Of a DNA stretch of 64,000 nucleotides, positions 22,634 to 34,202 are shown piece by piece; the first letter of the stretch is position 1, and each line of letters starts with the position of its first letter. Under the pieces are notes generated by a model. The model saw nothing but the letters and a program-made list of their open reading frames with translations, ran no database searches and had not been told where the DNA came from. Both the position numbers and the translations under genes were made by a program. The DNA is from Zanthoxylum bungeanum (taxonomy: Eukaryota > Streptophyta > Magnoliopsida > Sapindales > Rutaceae), in contig SKCR01023808.1 in NCBI GenBank assembly GCA_019454045.1, positions 124,001-188,000 of the forward strand. Direction: 5' to 3'.

Positions 22634-24760
22634 ATGGCTGCTCCAATTTCTCTCCTTTTCTACTCTTTCCTCTCCTTCTCTCTCTTCATTTCACCTGCCC
22701 TCTCAACCAACTCTGAAGGTAACCCATTACCCTTTTGCTCTTTCATCTTTAGGGTTCCATGATTTGCTTCATTTGCTTTCTCTCTTTGGTTTAGCTAGAT
22801 GTTTGATTTCTTTTCGGGTTAATAACATTTGGGTCCCTGAGTTTTCATGATTTCTCAAGCAAGGTCATAGTTTGTCCATTTGTGTCAAATAGCTCGCCGA
22901 TCACCACTGAATGTCTGAAATATCTTCAGAGTAACTTTTTTTTTTTTATATATATATAAATCGACATACTATTTGAGAAAACATGAAACCTCAGGGAGCT
23001 CGGTGATATTACCCTGTTTCTTTCTTTTTTTTTGCTTTTGATTTCTGGGCAACAAAATATGTGAACTGGGTTTCAAATAATTATATTGTTTTGTTGTCAG
23101 GAAATGCTTTGCATGCTTTGAGAAGCAGGTTTAAGGACCCCACAAATGTGTTGCAGAGCTGGGACCCCTCACTGGTCAATCCCTGCACTTGGTTTCATGT
23201 CACCTGTGATTCCAACAATCATGTCATTCGCTTGTAAGTCTCATAGGATTCCCCCCCTTTTTTTTCTTTGCTTTTATCTTATTATTTAGGGGGTTTTGTA
23301 ATTTGTATCACTTAATTTAGGTTTTAGTTTGACAATTATTTAATTTTTCTATTTGAATTTCAGGGACTTGGGTAACTCGAATATTTCTGGGACTTTGGGA
23401 CCTGAGCTTGGCCAACTAAAGCATCTGCAGTACTTGTAAGTTGCATTGCTCTTTCTAATTTTTTTTTTTTTCAGAATATTGTACCATGTTGTCAATCATG
23501 TTGTGTGTTTGGTTGCTGAGAAAATTGGAAACAACAGAAACATTGAATTGTTCAGTTCTCAAATTGTAGAAACAGTTTTAGGTTCAATTTCTAGGAACTG
23601 AACAAAATGTATGATTTTCCTGCTCTTTGAACAAGTTGATAGATTTTTTGCTGCCATCTGTTTTTAGTGATTTTGTGTTAAATTCAAAATTCGGCTGCAG
23701 GGAGCTTTACCGGAATGAAATTGGAGGGAAAATTCCGAAAGAGTTGGGAAATTTGAAAAGTCTTGTTAGCATGGATTTATTCGACAACAGATTCGAAGGA
23801 GAAATACCAAAGTCCTTTTCCAAATTGAAGTCTCTTAGATTTCTGTAAGTGTCATTACACTGACTGGCATCAAAGTTTATGTTCATAATTTACAAATCAC
23901 ACTAAACTCTAATTTTGATGTGGTTGAATCGATATTATAGGCGGCTGAACAACAACAAACTAACAGGATCAATTCCAAGGGAACTCACCACTCTATCAGA
24001 CCTTAAAGTCTTGTAAGTTGAGACAAATATGTGAAATCATGACTTTATTCAGTTCATGAGTTTAGTTAGTATTCATTTTTCATTAGTTATGTTTTGATTC
24101 TTTTTTTTTTTTTTTTTAATTGTCACAGTGATGTTTCGAACAATAATCTCTGTGGAACAATCCCTGTTGATGGCCCTTTTAAAAGTTTTTCAATGGAAAG
24201 GTAATATACTACTATTGAAAATACTGCTACCAAGTTACATGTTCTTTGCATCTAAGCCATGACCCTTAAGATGAATATCAAGAAACATTTTAGATTAATG
24301 AGATTTTAATTGGAATTCTTCTAAATGTTAGGTTCATCTATTCAGGAAATTGGCTATTACTCCATTTGCGGTTAAGACATTGATGTATTGAAAATATAAT
24401 CGTTCTACATGGATATCTGTATCACTAGTTTACTGCTTGTGAAATTATTAGGGATATGTTTTCAACATTCTGAACATTGAAGACTTACCCGTCTTCATTT
24501 ATCATGTACGAGTGCATCAGCCAGTATACTGCTATATTTTCCTAGTATTTATAACTTTTGAAGCATTGAACATGGGCATTTTATAACGTTTGTCCATTAA
24601 GTCATCATATATAGTAATGCTAGGTTAGATGTATGTTGATTTCCTCTTGGTGACATTTCGACTGAGCTGTTTTTTCCCCTCCCTTTGCTTCAGTTTTGAA
24701 AACAATAGACTCAATGGACCAGAGCTGCAAGGTCTAGTGCCTTATGACTTCGGATGCTGA
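22634..24760 (+). CDS. Secreted LRR protein, SERK-like ectodomain without kinase (214 aa)
   Basis: There are seven exons: 22634-22718, 23101-23233, 23364-23435, 23701-23844, 23941-24012, 24129-24200 and 24694-24760. All have GT/AG junctions and the frame is continuous to TGA. Residues 1-25 are a signal peptide ([20 protein letters not shown]...). Then comes the LRR N-cap with [16 protein letters not shown], and about five plant-type 24-residue LRRs. Most LRR exons are exactly 72 nt or a multiple, one repeat per exon. The C-terminus is [12 protein letters not shown]...[13 protein letters not shown], without a membrane helix or kinase. From memory this matches the small LRR proteins of the Arabidopsis At5g21090/rice OsLRR1 type, implicated in defence and membrane-receptor interplay. 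The length is normal (about 215-220 aa). Confidence 0.93.
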
Positions 24761-25545
24761 AGAAAGTTGAAATCCGACGATTTTCTATCAAAGACTGCAA
24801 TGTTAAGACTCCTTTAGGGTAAGGTTATATGGTGTATGTTAGCTTGATCGAATTACTAGAGTATATTATGTGTCTGACAGTGGCAGTGGCACACTGTTCA
24901 TGTATGAAGTAACTAAATAATGCAAAATAAGATTATTGTGGTTTTGAAAACCGCAATTTCAGTTATCCTAGTAAACAAGAAGTTACTGTCTTTGCTGGTG
25001 TATGTTCGCGTAAGCTGGACCTGACACCCCGGTTATCCAAAAAAAAAAAAAGTAATGTCAAATGCTTATCACCACAACAAAAACCAGAATGTCCAAAGTC
25101 CAATAATTGAGTGTGAATCAAGCTCAAGTTCTAAATGTTGTAAAGACTTGACTGATTTCTATAACCAATCCAAATTGAAAAAACATATGCTTTCATTTAT
25201 TCTTATGTTAGTACACTTGAGGGGAAAAAAATACAGAATCATATCCTATTGAAGAATGCTTCAACTCGCACAACAATGATATTTCTAAACCTACCAAGAA
25301 TTTTACAACCTAAACTATGAACATGTGCCCCTTCCCAACAATCATCAATAGTAAATGATATTTTGTCAACTAAATCTGGAAATTCTGACAGCCTTGGCAA
25401 CTTACTAATGTTGCTAATTCTTGCAAAATTCCTCAAGCAGCAAAGTATAAAAATGGGGGTAAATAACTGATTCAGAAGCTGAATCATCAATCTAATGTAA
25501 AATAAGTCTCGTCGATTTTTAAGCTGCCCTTAGAAAAGGGTTACT
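24761..25545. other. 3' flanks of two convergent genes, with a SINE tail fragment
   Basis: This is the region between the LRR gene (+) and the SAGA-like gene (-). It contains the short A-tailed fragment at 25005-25052 (listed separately). Two small open frames here (25055 and 25239) show no family resemblance and are probably non-coding. Confidence 0.4.
25005..25052 (+). mobile_element. 3' tail fragment of the second SINE family
   Basis: The words GCGTAAGCTGGACCTGACAC and CCCGGTTATCC are followed by a 12-14 A run. They match the 3' end of the SINE at 13111-13342 read on its own strand. Confidence 0.55.
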
Positions 25546-26613
25546 TCATTCTTCAAAAGCACGCAAGCAAATCTTTTCGAGCTGTATCGGCCAATCTTCT
25601 CCAAGTACTCTGGGTTGCAACTCCATTGCGGTGCGAAAATCAGACACAGATGCATCAACGGATTTTTCTGGTCTTCGCATGTATCTCATCCCATGCAAAC
25701 CAGGAATGAACTGACCAATTACATGTTTTGATTGTTCTTTTTTATAACTAGATCCTGCCAAACTCATGCAGGGCTCAATCACCCTTTTCAAATATGCATC
25801 CAACCCATTATTCAACAGGTTAACACAGTTCATTGAGACACTAATACCCTCCATCCTCAACTTTTGCTCCAAACGATTTCTTAATGATCTCGTGTCAGGT
25901 AAGTCCCCACTATTCTGACATGTCAAGGGATGGTTGTCATCAAATATAGATGCATTTGAAAGAGACTTACGAGCTCCACCCCAATTATTGGAAATACCGA
26001 GGGGAGCAGTAACCGGACTTCTACTTTGAACAGTTGGGCTGGCTGCCACCTGCTCCACCTCCTCTCCTTCTTCCACAGATGCAACTTCAAAAGGAGGTCT
26101 GCTACCAAGTGAAAACAATTCAGTTGGACTTTGTAGCTCTTGTGCCTTGGAAACTGATTCCTCGCAGGCAATAATACTTTGGGGCTTCCCAAGAGGCCCC
26201 AGTGGACTAGGGCGGTCCCTAAACTTCCGGTCCCGATGAACCAGAGACCTAACCTTCCTAGGGGATGAAGGAAATGCATCCCCATAAAGTGATTGAAGAC
26301 TGCTTCTCTGGTACCCATTTACCGTTTTAACACTAAGGCTACTCCCTACTTTCTTAATTCCTTTCGGTGGTGGAACTTTGGCTACACATGCATTCTTGAT
26401 AATCACCCTAATAAACTTGTTATGAAGCGGGAGATTTTCCCTTCCAATAGTCCTAATGCAAAATTTATCAAATTCACTCTTACTAATCTTCGAACTAAAC
26501 AATCTACTAAGATGATCAAAGTATTTCTCTCCTCTTTGATGTCCAATCTTCTTCAAAATCAGAGCTTTTAGCTCAAAAGTGTCAATACGTGCATTGTTTG
26601 AATTCGGCACCAT
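25546..26613 (-). CDS. SAGA-complex ADA1/TADA1-like subunit (355 aa)
   Basis: This is a single coding exon. The ATG at 26613 (MVPNSNNARIDTFELK) is chosen; the open frame extends a few codons upstream only through a non-ATG codon. Residues about 9-75 (RIDTFELKALILKKIGHQRGEKYFDHLSRLFSSKISKSEFDKFC..TIGRENLPLHNKFIRVIIKNA) match the plant SAGA-Tad1 region. A second conserved block, LRNRLEQKLRMEGISVSMNCVNLLNNGLDAYLKRVIEPC, and the C-terminal VSVSDFRTAMELQPRVLGEDWPIQLEKICLRAFEE also fit. The family is the plant counterpart of yeast Hfi1/Ada1, a histone-fold-containing structural subunit of the SAGA histone acetyltransferase coactivator. Function is inferred by family. The middle is Ser/Pro-rich and probably disordered. 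Confidence 0.88.
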   Translation of the reverse strand: MVPNSNNARIDTFELKALILKKIGHQRGEKYFDHLSRLFSSKISKSEFDKFCIRTIGRENLPLHNKFIRVIIKNACVAKVPPPKGIKKVGSSLSVKTVNGYQRSSLQSLYGDAFPSSPRKVRSLVHRDRKFRDRPSPLGPLGKPQSIIACEESVSKAQELQSPTELFSLGSRPPFEVASVEEGEEVEQVAASPTVQSRSPVTAPLGISNNWGGARKSLSNASIFDDNHPLTCQNSGDLPDTRSLRNRLEQKLRMEGISVSMNCVNLLNNGLDAYLKRVIEPCMSLAGSSYKKEQSKHVIGQFIPGLHGMRYMRRPEKSVDASVSDFRTAMELQPRVLGEDWPIQLEKICLRAFEE

Positions 26614-27519
26614 TTTGTACAAGCAGCTTACTCAAATTCACAAATACCTTATTACCTAATACCCATCAAATCAAGAGCTTGTTTATGGTAAAATACAGCT
26701 CTTCTACGCAAACCTAAACCCTAATCCCAAATCAACAAGATCATCTGCACATTCAAAACAACTTCATCAATACAAGACACCAAATTCACACAATCTTTGA
26801 CATACTTGAAAGAAAACCCCACAAATTAATTTTGCTCAAATCTAGCATTATTTAAACTACTAAAACCGATTGAAGACACACATAACTAACACAAAAACAT
26901 CAAATTTCTAAAGCATCACATTAGGGAAAGTTCCAGAAACAAAAATTTTACAAATTAGAGAAACTGAAGTAACTATTTTCAAAATTGATTGAAACCCTTT
27001 TGAGATTTTTTATGAGAATCATAACCCATAAAGCAATTTAGGAATTAACAAAGATTGAGTAATGGATACGTACCGAAGAGGGTCGTGGTGACTTTTCATT
27101 TTTTTTTGGGGCTTATTTTAATTAATTTATTTTTGGGTGATCGATTCTGTCCGCTCTATTTTACGAAATTATATGTTTAACAGAGACAGAACCAACGGGG
27201 ATTAATCTATATACGACATTTGTACTCTTCAGGACATTCTTACGAACAAACGACACACGTGCGATTTTATTTTTTATTTTTTGTTTCTTATAGGGAGAAT
27301 GTCCCGGTCCTTAATTAATTTTTTTTCCATATTAGTTAGTAGTTATTACATCCTTAATTTTTTTTAATAATTATCTTTTATGTCGATATTGTTCTAACAG
27401 TAACTATACAGAATGCAACAACGATTTTATATCGTTAGAATAATATGGACCTAATAGTAATTATAAAAAAAAATTAAAGAATAATCTGATGTTAAAAAAT
27501 AAAAATAAGAGTTATTATC
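26614..27519. promoter_or_regulatory. 5' UTR intron and promoter of the SAGA-like gene
   Basis: On the minus strand a CTTCG|GTACGT donor at about 27072 suggests a spliced 5' leader. The acceptor probably lies a few bases before the ATG but cannot be fixed by eye. An AAACCCTAAT telo-box-like motif (AACCCTAA near 26706-26716) is present. Upstream of 27100 the sequence is AT-rich without other signals. Confidence 0.4.
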
Positions 27520-28750
27520 TGTAATACCTCGGTTATCATGACATATCTATTACAGTCACTTTGTTCATGCATGATATGTTATTATGAATATAATCGTATA
27601 TTGAAGGATTTGAAATTATGGTAACCCTTCTCGGGAATTCGGAATAATTTTTCCGAAATATCAATATTTTTTTAATTTATCCATTTTCATGAACATCCCT
27701 CATTATTTTGACCATATCTTGGGTTATAGATATTTTTTTTCAATTAATTTGGTATCGTTGGAAAGCTCGTACACGGTGCTACAACTTTCATGTTATGTAT
27801 TTTTCCTAATTTCGTGTGTGATTAAGTCAAATTTGGGGCTTAACTTAGGGCCACTGTATTATAAGGGTGTTTGGAATTCTTCCCTTGTAGTTGCAGCATA
27901 ATGAATCCGTATGTAAGCCTAGAATCGGGCTCGCGTTGCGACGTAAAAGACCTCGTGTCGTGACGCAATACCACGTGTAGTATTCTGTCTTCAATTTTGT
28001 CTTGGCTGCCTCGTGACGTAGAGTGGGCATCACAATGCGAGTAGTCCAGTAGGCGTCGCGACGCAACATCCAATTTCAGGGCATGTTCTATTGGCCCTAG
28101 ATCACGTCTTAGAATGTCAGCTGATGCCTTATGTTTTTTTAGCCAGAATGGCAACATGTAATATTCATGTACATGGTAGTATTGTAAATACTTATATGTA
28201 TGTCTAGTAGATTCTACGCATGAGAATCTATCCAGTTTCATTTGAGCATACGAATATTAGGATGTCGGTTCTGTGAGTGAATGTTATTCTCCTTATTACG
28301 TTTTCAAGTTATTATGGTTGAGATATGTCTTATTTACAGTTTATATATTATAATTTACGATCTACGTTTTATGTTACACAAATTATATTTCATAATCTTT
28401 AAGTCGGATTTCATGTTCACGACTCACGTTCTCAGTTTGCAGCTCATATTTACATGATTACAGTTCACGTTTTCACAAGTCATGTATATACATTTTCAGT
28501 TTGTGTTCGCACGTTACATGTTTTCAATTTACGTTTTCAGTTTGTGTATGGTGATGCATGAAAGACATCTATCTCGATCGTTGCATATGTATTCTTCAGA
28601 GCTTATGTGTTTTTCATATTTACAGTTATTATTTTTAGTTCAAGTTTATTAGCTACAGTTCATGTCTACAGTTTATAGTTTATAATTCACGTTTTCAGTT
28701 CATGTCACAATTCTCAGTTCATGTTACAATTTTCAAGTCAGGGTTACGGT

Positions 28751-29462
28751 CAGGGATGACAGTGGGTAGGGTTTGGTACGGGTTTGCCATTACCAAACCC
28801 GCATCCACATATGTAAATAAATTACCAAACTCACACCATACCCGCTGCGGGTTTTAATTTTCATTACCAAACCCGCACCCGCATATAAAAATAAATTACC
28901 AAACCCGCACTAGTACCCAGAAGATTTTTTGTGGGTTTTTAAAATATTGAATTCTCTTATACTCTTAATAATATAATATTTTTAATTAAACATTGATATT
29001 TTTTCATAATTTAAAAAAAAATTTGACAGTTTGTAAATTATGGCACAAATAAAAGTTTAAAAAGATTTATAACATAATGATAAATTCATATTATCACAAT
29101 TATATCCATGAATAACTAGCTGAATATCCTTCATTATGTTAAATTCATATCATCAAAATTATTGAATCATGACCAAAAGTAATTCAAAAATATTAAGAGA
29201 GAACAATTCAAAAATTGTAAGTTAGTAAGTCTTTTTATATGATGAATTTTTTTGCTCTAAATATATTAAAAAAAATTAAATTTGCGGGTAGTGGATACCC
29301 GCAGTGGATATCCGCTGGTTTTGCTTCATTACCAAACCCGCACCAAACCTGCAGCGGGTTTTGTTTTAAATTACCAAACCCGCTTAAATATTTACCAAAT
29401 CCTACTCATTGCGGGTGGGTTTTTGCGGGTTTGCGGGTTTGTGGGCGAAATTGCCACCCCTA
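28751..29462. mobile_element. hAT-like MITE with GCGGGTTTGG repeats
   Basis: It starts CAGGGATGACAGTGGG and ends ...TTGCCACCCCTA. It is flanked by a perfect 8-bp duplication, GTTACGGT (28743-28750 and 29463-29470). GCGGGTTTGGTAAT-like words in both orientations fill the ends, and the core is AT-rich. Open frames at 29239-29476 are products of the repeats. Confidence 0.85.
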
Positions 29463-29710
29463 GTTACGGTCTGTAGTCATGCTATCATGTTCGCATGTAT
29501 GATTTATGTTTATCAGATTTTCAGTTTAGTTCATGTTTACAATAAACGTCATGTTCACAGCTACTTCAGATTTACATTTTCAGATCATGCTTACAGTATC
29601 AGTTCATATTTACGTTCACAGTTCATAATTCAGTCTTAGTTCATATTATGGTTTTTATTCATGTTTACAAGTTCACATTATACATTTTTTGATCATGTTC
29701 GCAATATATG

Positions 29711-30439
29711 TGTTGATGGTGTTTTTCGGGCACTATGTTATTTAAACAACACGACATGGGTAAAAGGGTAAATTCCCTTGTTGATCGAGATCGTTAAAAC
29801 CGACCCGACCACAACATGTAGAGACCGACCACATGAAGACCGAGCACATGACGAGGCATGCCCAGGAAGATAAAGCATCCTATTCTTGCAGAAAAGGGAT
29901 AAGTTGTCCTACTTTAATGGGGTAAAGTAGTAAGTTAATATCCTAATAGGATAAAGGGAGTAAATGTAGTTTTGATTAGGAATCCTTATGGGAAAAAGGG
30001 AATAGTTTTGACTAGGAATCCTGATAGGAAAAGGAGACCATCTCCAAATTGGGAATTCTTGTACAAATAGGAATCTGATTTCTTCACCATTATAAATAGG
30101 AGGGTAGAGTGAGTGTAGAGGGACAAGTTGAAAACATCTGAAAATCATCACAAGAGTGAGAGATTAGAATCATAGAGCTCTAATTTGTAAAAGCAAGGAA
30201 GAGACTCGGGGAGTGTATTTGAGTAATAAAAAGCACCATCCTGTTCTTGCCCGTGGACGTAGGTCGGATCCCAAAATCCACCGAACCACGTTAAAACACC
30301 TTGTCTGATTGGCGTATTTTCTTGTTTTCCGCTAAATTTGCCTTTGATCCCCCATAACCAAACAAATTCACAGTTGGAGGAGGATTTCCTCGGGAGTGAT
30401 ATTCCAATATTACCCTGAGACCAAAATCCACCGTCAACA
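29711..30439 (+). repeat. 5' LTR
   Basis: It runs TG...CA, with ends TGTTGATGGTG and CCACCGTCAACA. It carries the TATA-like box at 30091-30100 and a U5 with GTGGACGTAGGTCGGATCCC. Confidence 0.95.
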
Positions 30440-30492
30440 GTTGGCGCCGTCTGTGGGGAACATCACAAAAAGCAGTTCACGTGAGAAGACAA

Positions 30493-31707
30493 ATGGCGGA
30501 GGACGGAAATCACCAACCAGGAGGCCCGGCAATAGACTGGATGAAAAGAATGGAAGATGGCATGAGGTCTATGATGGATCGACTGGAAAGAATGGAAGGA
30601 GCAAACAACGAGGAAACTGAAACCGAGGCCGAACAGAAGAGGAAAGAGAAGGAGAGAGGGAAAAGAGTAGTAGACGTAAGCGAAGACGAGGGACCCAGGA
30701 AGAGAGGCCCCTATGGGATAAGATCTGCGGTGGTAGGGAGATCAGAAGACACATGGGAAGAAGAAGAGGAGGAACAATCACCCGACCCCTCCTCCGACAG
30801 TTTTTACAACTCCAGAAGGGAGGATAGAAAGTATAACGAAGACGTACAGGAGACCTCTGAGTTTAAAGAACGCCACGCCCGGGGCGACAGGCGAACAGAA
30901 GAACACAGAAGGCGGCGCGGGGGCAAAACCCGTGAAATAAAATCTTGGTTGAGAAAAGAGATGACAAAGTGGGGAGAAAGCCTCAAGATCGGGGCAGGAG
31001 ACACCCGAGGCGAGGAAGAGGGGTCTCCCCTTACGGAAGGAATAAGAACAGCGCAGTTTCCAAAACGATTTAACATGCCGACCATGGCACCATACAAAGG
31101 CCACTCCGACCCAAAATCCCACATTGAAAACTTTGTCCTCCTAATGGAAGTACATGGGGTAATGGGCGACGCCATATGCAAAGTATTTCCCTTAACTTTA
31201 GGGGGACCTGCCATCCTATGGTATAGAAGTCTGGCCCCGAGGAGCATTCAGAGCTTCTCCCAACTTAAGAAGTCGTTTATCCGGCATTTCAAAGGAGCCT
31301 GCACCCCTAAAAAAAACAATAGGGGAACTAAGGCTCATAAAACAAGGAGACGACGAAACACTGAAAAGCTTCATTGAAAGGTATCATGACACTGTACTCG
31401 AGGTCGGAGGCTACGAATCCCAGGAAGCCCTGGAAAGTCTGAAAGGGGCCCTAAGGGTCGGGAAACTATGGACCCACCTGAGGATCCACGAAACACCAGA
31501 CTACGCTACTGCACTGGAGGTGGCCAGGAAGTACGTCCTACTAGAAGGAGAGGAGAAAATATCCCGAAGAGGGAACACCATTAGAGAAAGGACCACAACG
31601 TAAGGGGACATGCCACGAATGGGTGCAGAGACCTGCGGGAGCAGGTGGAAGACTTGGTGAAAGAAGGCTATCTCAGTGTGTACACAGACCATTCGGTTTT
31701 TTTAGGT
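30493..31707 (+). pseudogene. Retrotransposon gag, frameshifted
   Basis: The open frame starts at the ATG at 30493 (MAEDGNHQPGGPAIDWMKRM) and runs to 31377. The first ~180 residues are charged and Arg/Glu-rich. Then follows the retrotransposon gag core: FPKRFNMPTMAPYKGHSDPKSHIENF, LGGPAILWYRSL, SFSQLKKSFIRHF. At the eight-A run 31309-31316 the conserved gag sequence continues in the next frame (IKQGDDETLKSFIERYH...) to TAA at 31601. A further gag-like block (REQVEDLVKEGYLSVY) lies about 31635-31685 in yet another frame. The A-run shift looks like a one-base slippage mutation inside a conserved domain. It does not look like a programmed frameshift. Confidence 0.85.
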
Positions 31708-31924
31708 CGACCAAGTTGATAGCGGAAGTCATCCGGTCGGATACGTGGAATGCTGAGATGCAGAGATGATATATTAAGAAGAGCCTTGCTTGTAGTGACC
31801 AGTGTAGAGTTGCAAGAAAGGCAACAGATCCCAAAAAGGTGAGTAAACCTCTTCTGACTTAGGTTGACATTTGATTATGCTTGTTTGTTATGGCTCACAC
31901 AATGATTTTGATATTTGTTTTCCG

Positions 31925-33825
31925 GCTCGGGTCTGCTCTTGTACCGCCGAGACCGATGTCCCTCTTCCGCTCGGGGCTGGACTTCGTTCCGCCGATGCCA
32001 CTTGTTTATTCATCTCGGGGTCGGGTTACGTCCCACCGAGTCGGCTTCTTTGGACTGAGGACGTAACATTCCCCCAGGGCCAAGTGATTCTAACAGCTCG
32101 GGGTCGGGCGATGTCCCACCGAGTCTGTCTTTGGACTGGGGACGTAACATTCCCCCAGGACCAAGTGATCCTCACAGATCGGGGTCGGGCGACGTCCCAC
32201 CGAGTCTGTCTTTGGACTGGGGACGTAACATTCCCCCAGGACCAAGTGATCCTCACAGATCGGGGTCGGGCGACGTCCCACCGAGTCTGTCTTCGGACTG
32301 GGGACGTAACATTCCCCCAGTGCCAAGTGATTCTTTCAGCTCGGGGACGTAACATTCCCCCGGAGCCTGTCTTTGGACTGGGGACGTAACATTCCCCCAG
32401 GACCAAGTGATCCTCACAGATCGGGGTCGGGCGACGTCCCACCGAGTCTGTCTTCGGACTGGGGACGTAACATTCCCCCAGTGCCAAGTGATTCTTTCAG
32501 CTCGGGGACGTAACATTTCCCCGGAGCCTGTCTTTGGACTGGGGACGTAACATTCCCCCAGGACCAAGTGATCCTCACAGATCGGGGTCGGGCGACGTCC
32601 CACCGAGTCTGTCTTCGGACTGGGGACGTAACATTCCCCCAGTGCCAAGTGATTCTTTCAGCTCGGGGACGTAACATTCCCCCGGAGCCTGTCTTTGGAC
32701 TGGGGACGTAACATTCCCCCAGGACCAAGTGATCCTCACAGATCGGGGTCGGGCGACGTCCCACCGAGTCTGTCTTCGGACTGGGGACGTAACATTCCCC
32801 CAGTGCCAAGTGATTCTTTCAGCTCGGGGACGTAACATTTCCCCGGAGCCTGTCTTTGGACTGGGGACGTAACATTCCCCCAGGACCAAGTGATCCTCAC
32901 AGATCGGGGTCTGGCGACGTCCCACCGAGTCTGTCTTCGGACTGGGGACGTAACATTCCCCCAGTGCCAAGTGATTCTTTCAGCTCGGGGACGTAACATT
33001 CCCCCGGAGCCTGTCTTTGGACTGGGGACGTAACATTCCCCCAGGACCAAGTGATCCTCACAGATCGGGGTCGGGCGACGTCCCACCGAGTCTGTCTTCG
33101 GACTGGGGACGTAACATTCCCCCAGTGCCAAGTGATTCTTTCAGCTCGGGGACGTAACATTCCCCCGGAGTCTGTCTTTGGACTGGGGACGTAACATTCC
33201 CCCAGGGCCAAGAGATTCAAACAGCTCGGGGTCGGGCGATGTCCCACCGAGTCTGTCTTTGGACTGGGGACGTAACATTCCCCCAGGGCCAAGTGATTTT
33301 TACAACTCGGGGTCGGGCGATGTCCCACCGAGTCTGTCTTTGGACTGGGGACGTAACATTCCCCCAGGGCCAAGTGATTTTTACAGCTCGGGGTCGGGCG
33401 ATGTCCCACCGAGTCTGCCCTTTGGACTGGGGACGTAACATTCCCCCAGGACCAAGTGATTTTTACAGCTCGGGGTCGGGCGATGTCCCACCGAGTCTGC
33501 CTTTGGACTGGGGACGTAACATTCCCCCAGAGCCAAGTACCTCTTTCAGCTCGGGGTCGGGTTACGTCCCACCGAGTCAGCCCTTCGGACTGGGGACGTA
33601 ACATTCCCCCAGGTCCAAGTGCCTTTCTCAGCTCGGGGTCGGGGTACGTCCCACCGAGTCAGCCCTTCGGACTGGGGACGTAACATTCCCTCAGGTCCAA
33701 GTATCGTTCTCAGCTCGGGGTCGGGTTGCGTCCCACCGAGTCAGTCCTTCGGACTGGGGACGTAACGTTCCCCCAGGCCCGAGCATCTCTCACAGCTCGA
33801 GACAAGATCACATGCCACCGAGCAC
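31925..33825. repeat. Tandem array, ~81-bp unit with 161/322-bp higher-order pattern
   Basis: The unit carries CTCGGGGTCGGGCGATGTCC, CACCGAGTCTGTCTTTGGAC and TGGGGACGTAACATTCCCCC. Between about 32250 and 33170 full units alternate with shortened units lacking the GGTCGGGCGA...TTTGGACTG part, giving a 161-bp repeat. Within it CATTCCCCCGG and CATTTCCCCGG alternate, giving a 322-bp pattern. The edges (31925-32090 and 33540-33825) are more diverged. It lies between gag and the 3' LTR of the retrotransposon. Long stop-free frames on both strands are a consequence of the repeat composition. Confidence 0.92.
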
Positions 33826-34202
33826 ATCATCGTTAGCTCAGAGGCAAAATTTTCTCCTCACAATCGAGATTGGATCAGTCAGGGGTCAGGACCCCCAAAT
33901 CTCTGGTACAGATATTACAGATGAGGAGTCATTTTTAGTTTGGACAACAAGAGGAACTTCATCTCCTGATGGAACGACCCAAGTAAGCAGTTTGCTTTGA
34001 GGTGGAGAATCATTCTGAATAGAGTCAGCATCTCCAATAAACCGAGGATATGAAGATAGAAACAAAAGACTTAGTTTATGGCAAAGACAATTTCTCGGTG
34101 ATTTCTGGAGCGACCACCAGCAAGGCGATCAGCACACCATCTTTTTTTATAGTTCCCGGCATCAACTCACAAACTCGTTGTTACCGAGAACTAGGGGACA
34201 GA

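Noticed and set aside
25923..26318. 131-codon minus-strand frame
   Set aside because: It overlaps the SAGA-like coding exon in another frame; the exon frame carries the recognisable domain.
26614..26622. Upstream in-frame extension of the SAGA-like protein
   Set aside because: The codon at 26620-26622 is TTG. The first ATG is at 26613 and fits the family N-terminus.
27840..28241. 133- and 74-codon minus-strand frames
   Set aside because: They are inside the 2.2-kb solo LTR, mutually overlapping and without resemblance to known proteins.
32026..33683. Long open frames on both strands (up to 235 codons) in the tandem array
   Set aside because: They repeat with the 161-bp period, occur in several frames at once and simply reflect GC-rich repeats lacking stops. 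No family resemblance.
31925..33825. CRISPR-like array
   Set aside because: The repeats are long, adjoining and have no unique spacers. The context is a plant LTR retrotransposon.
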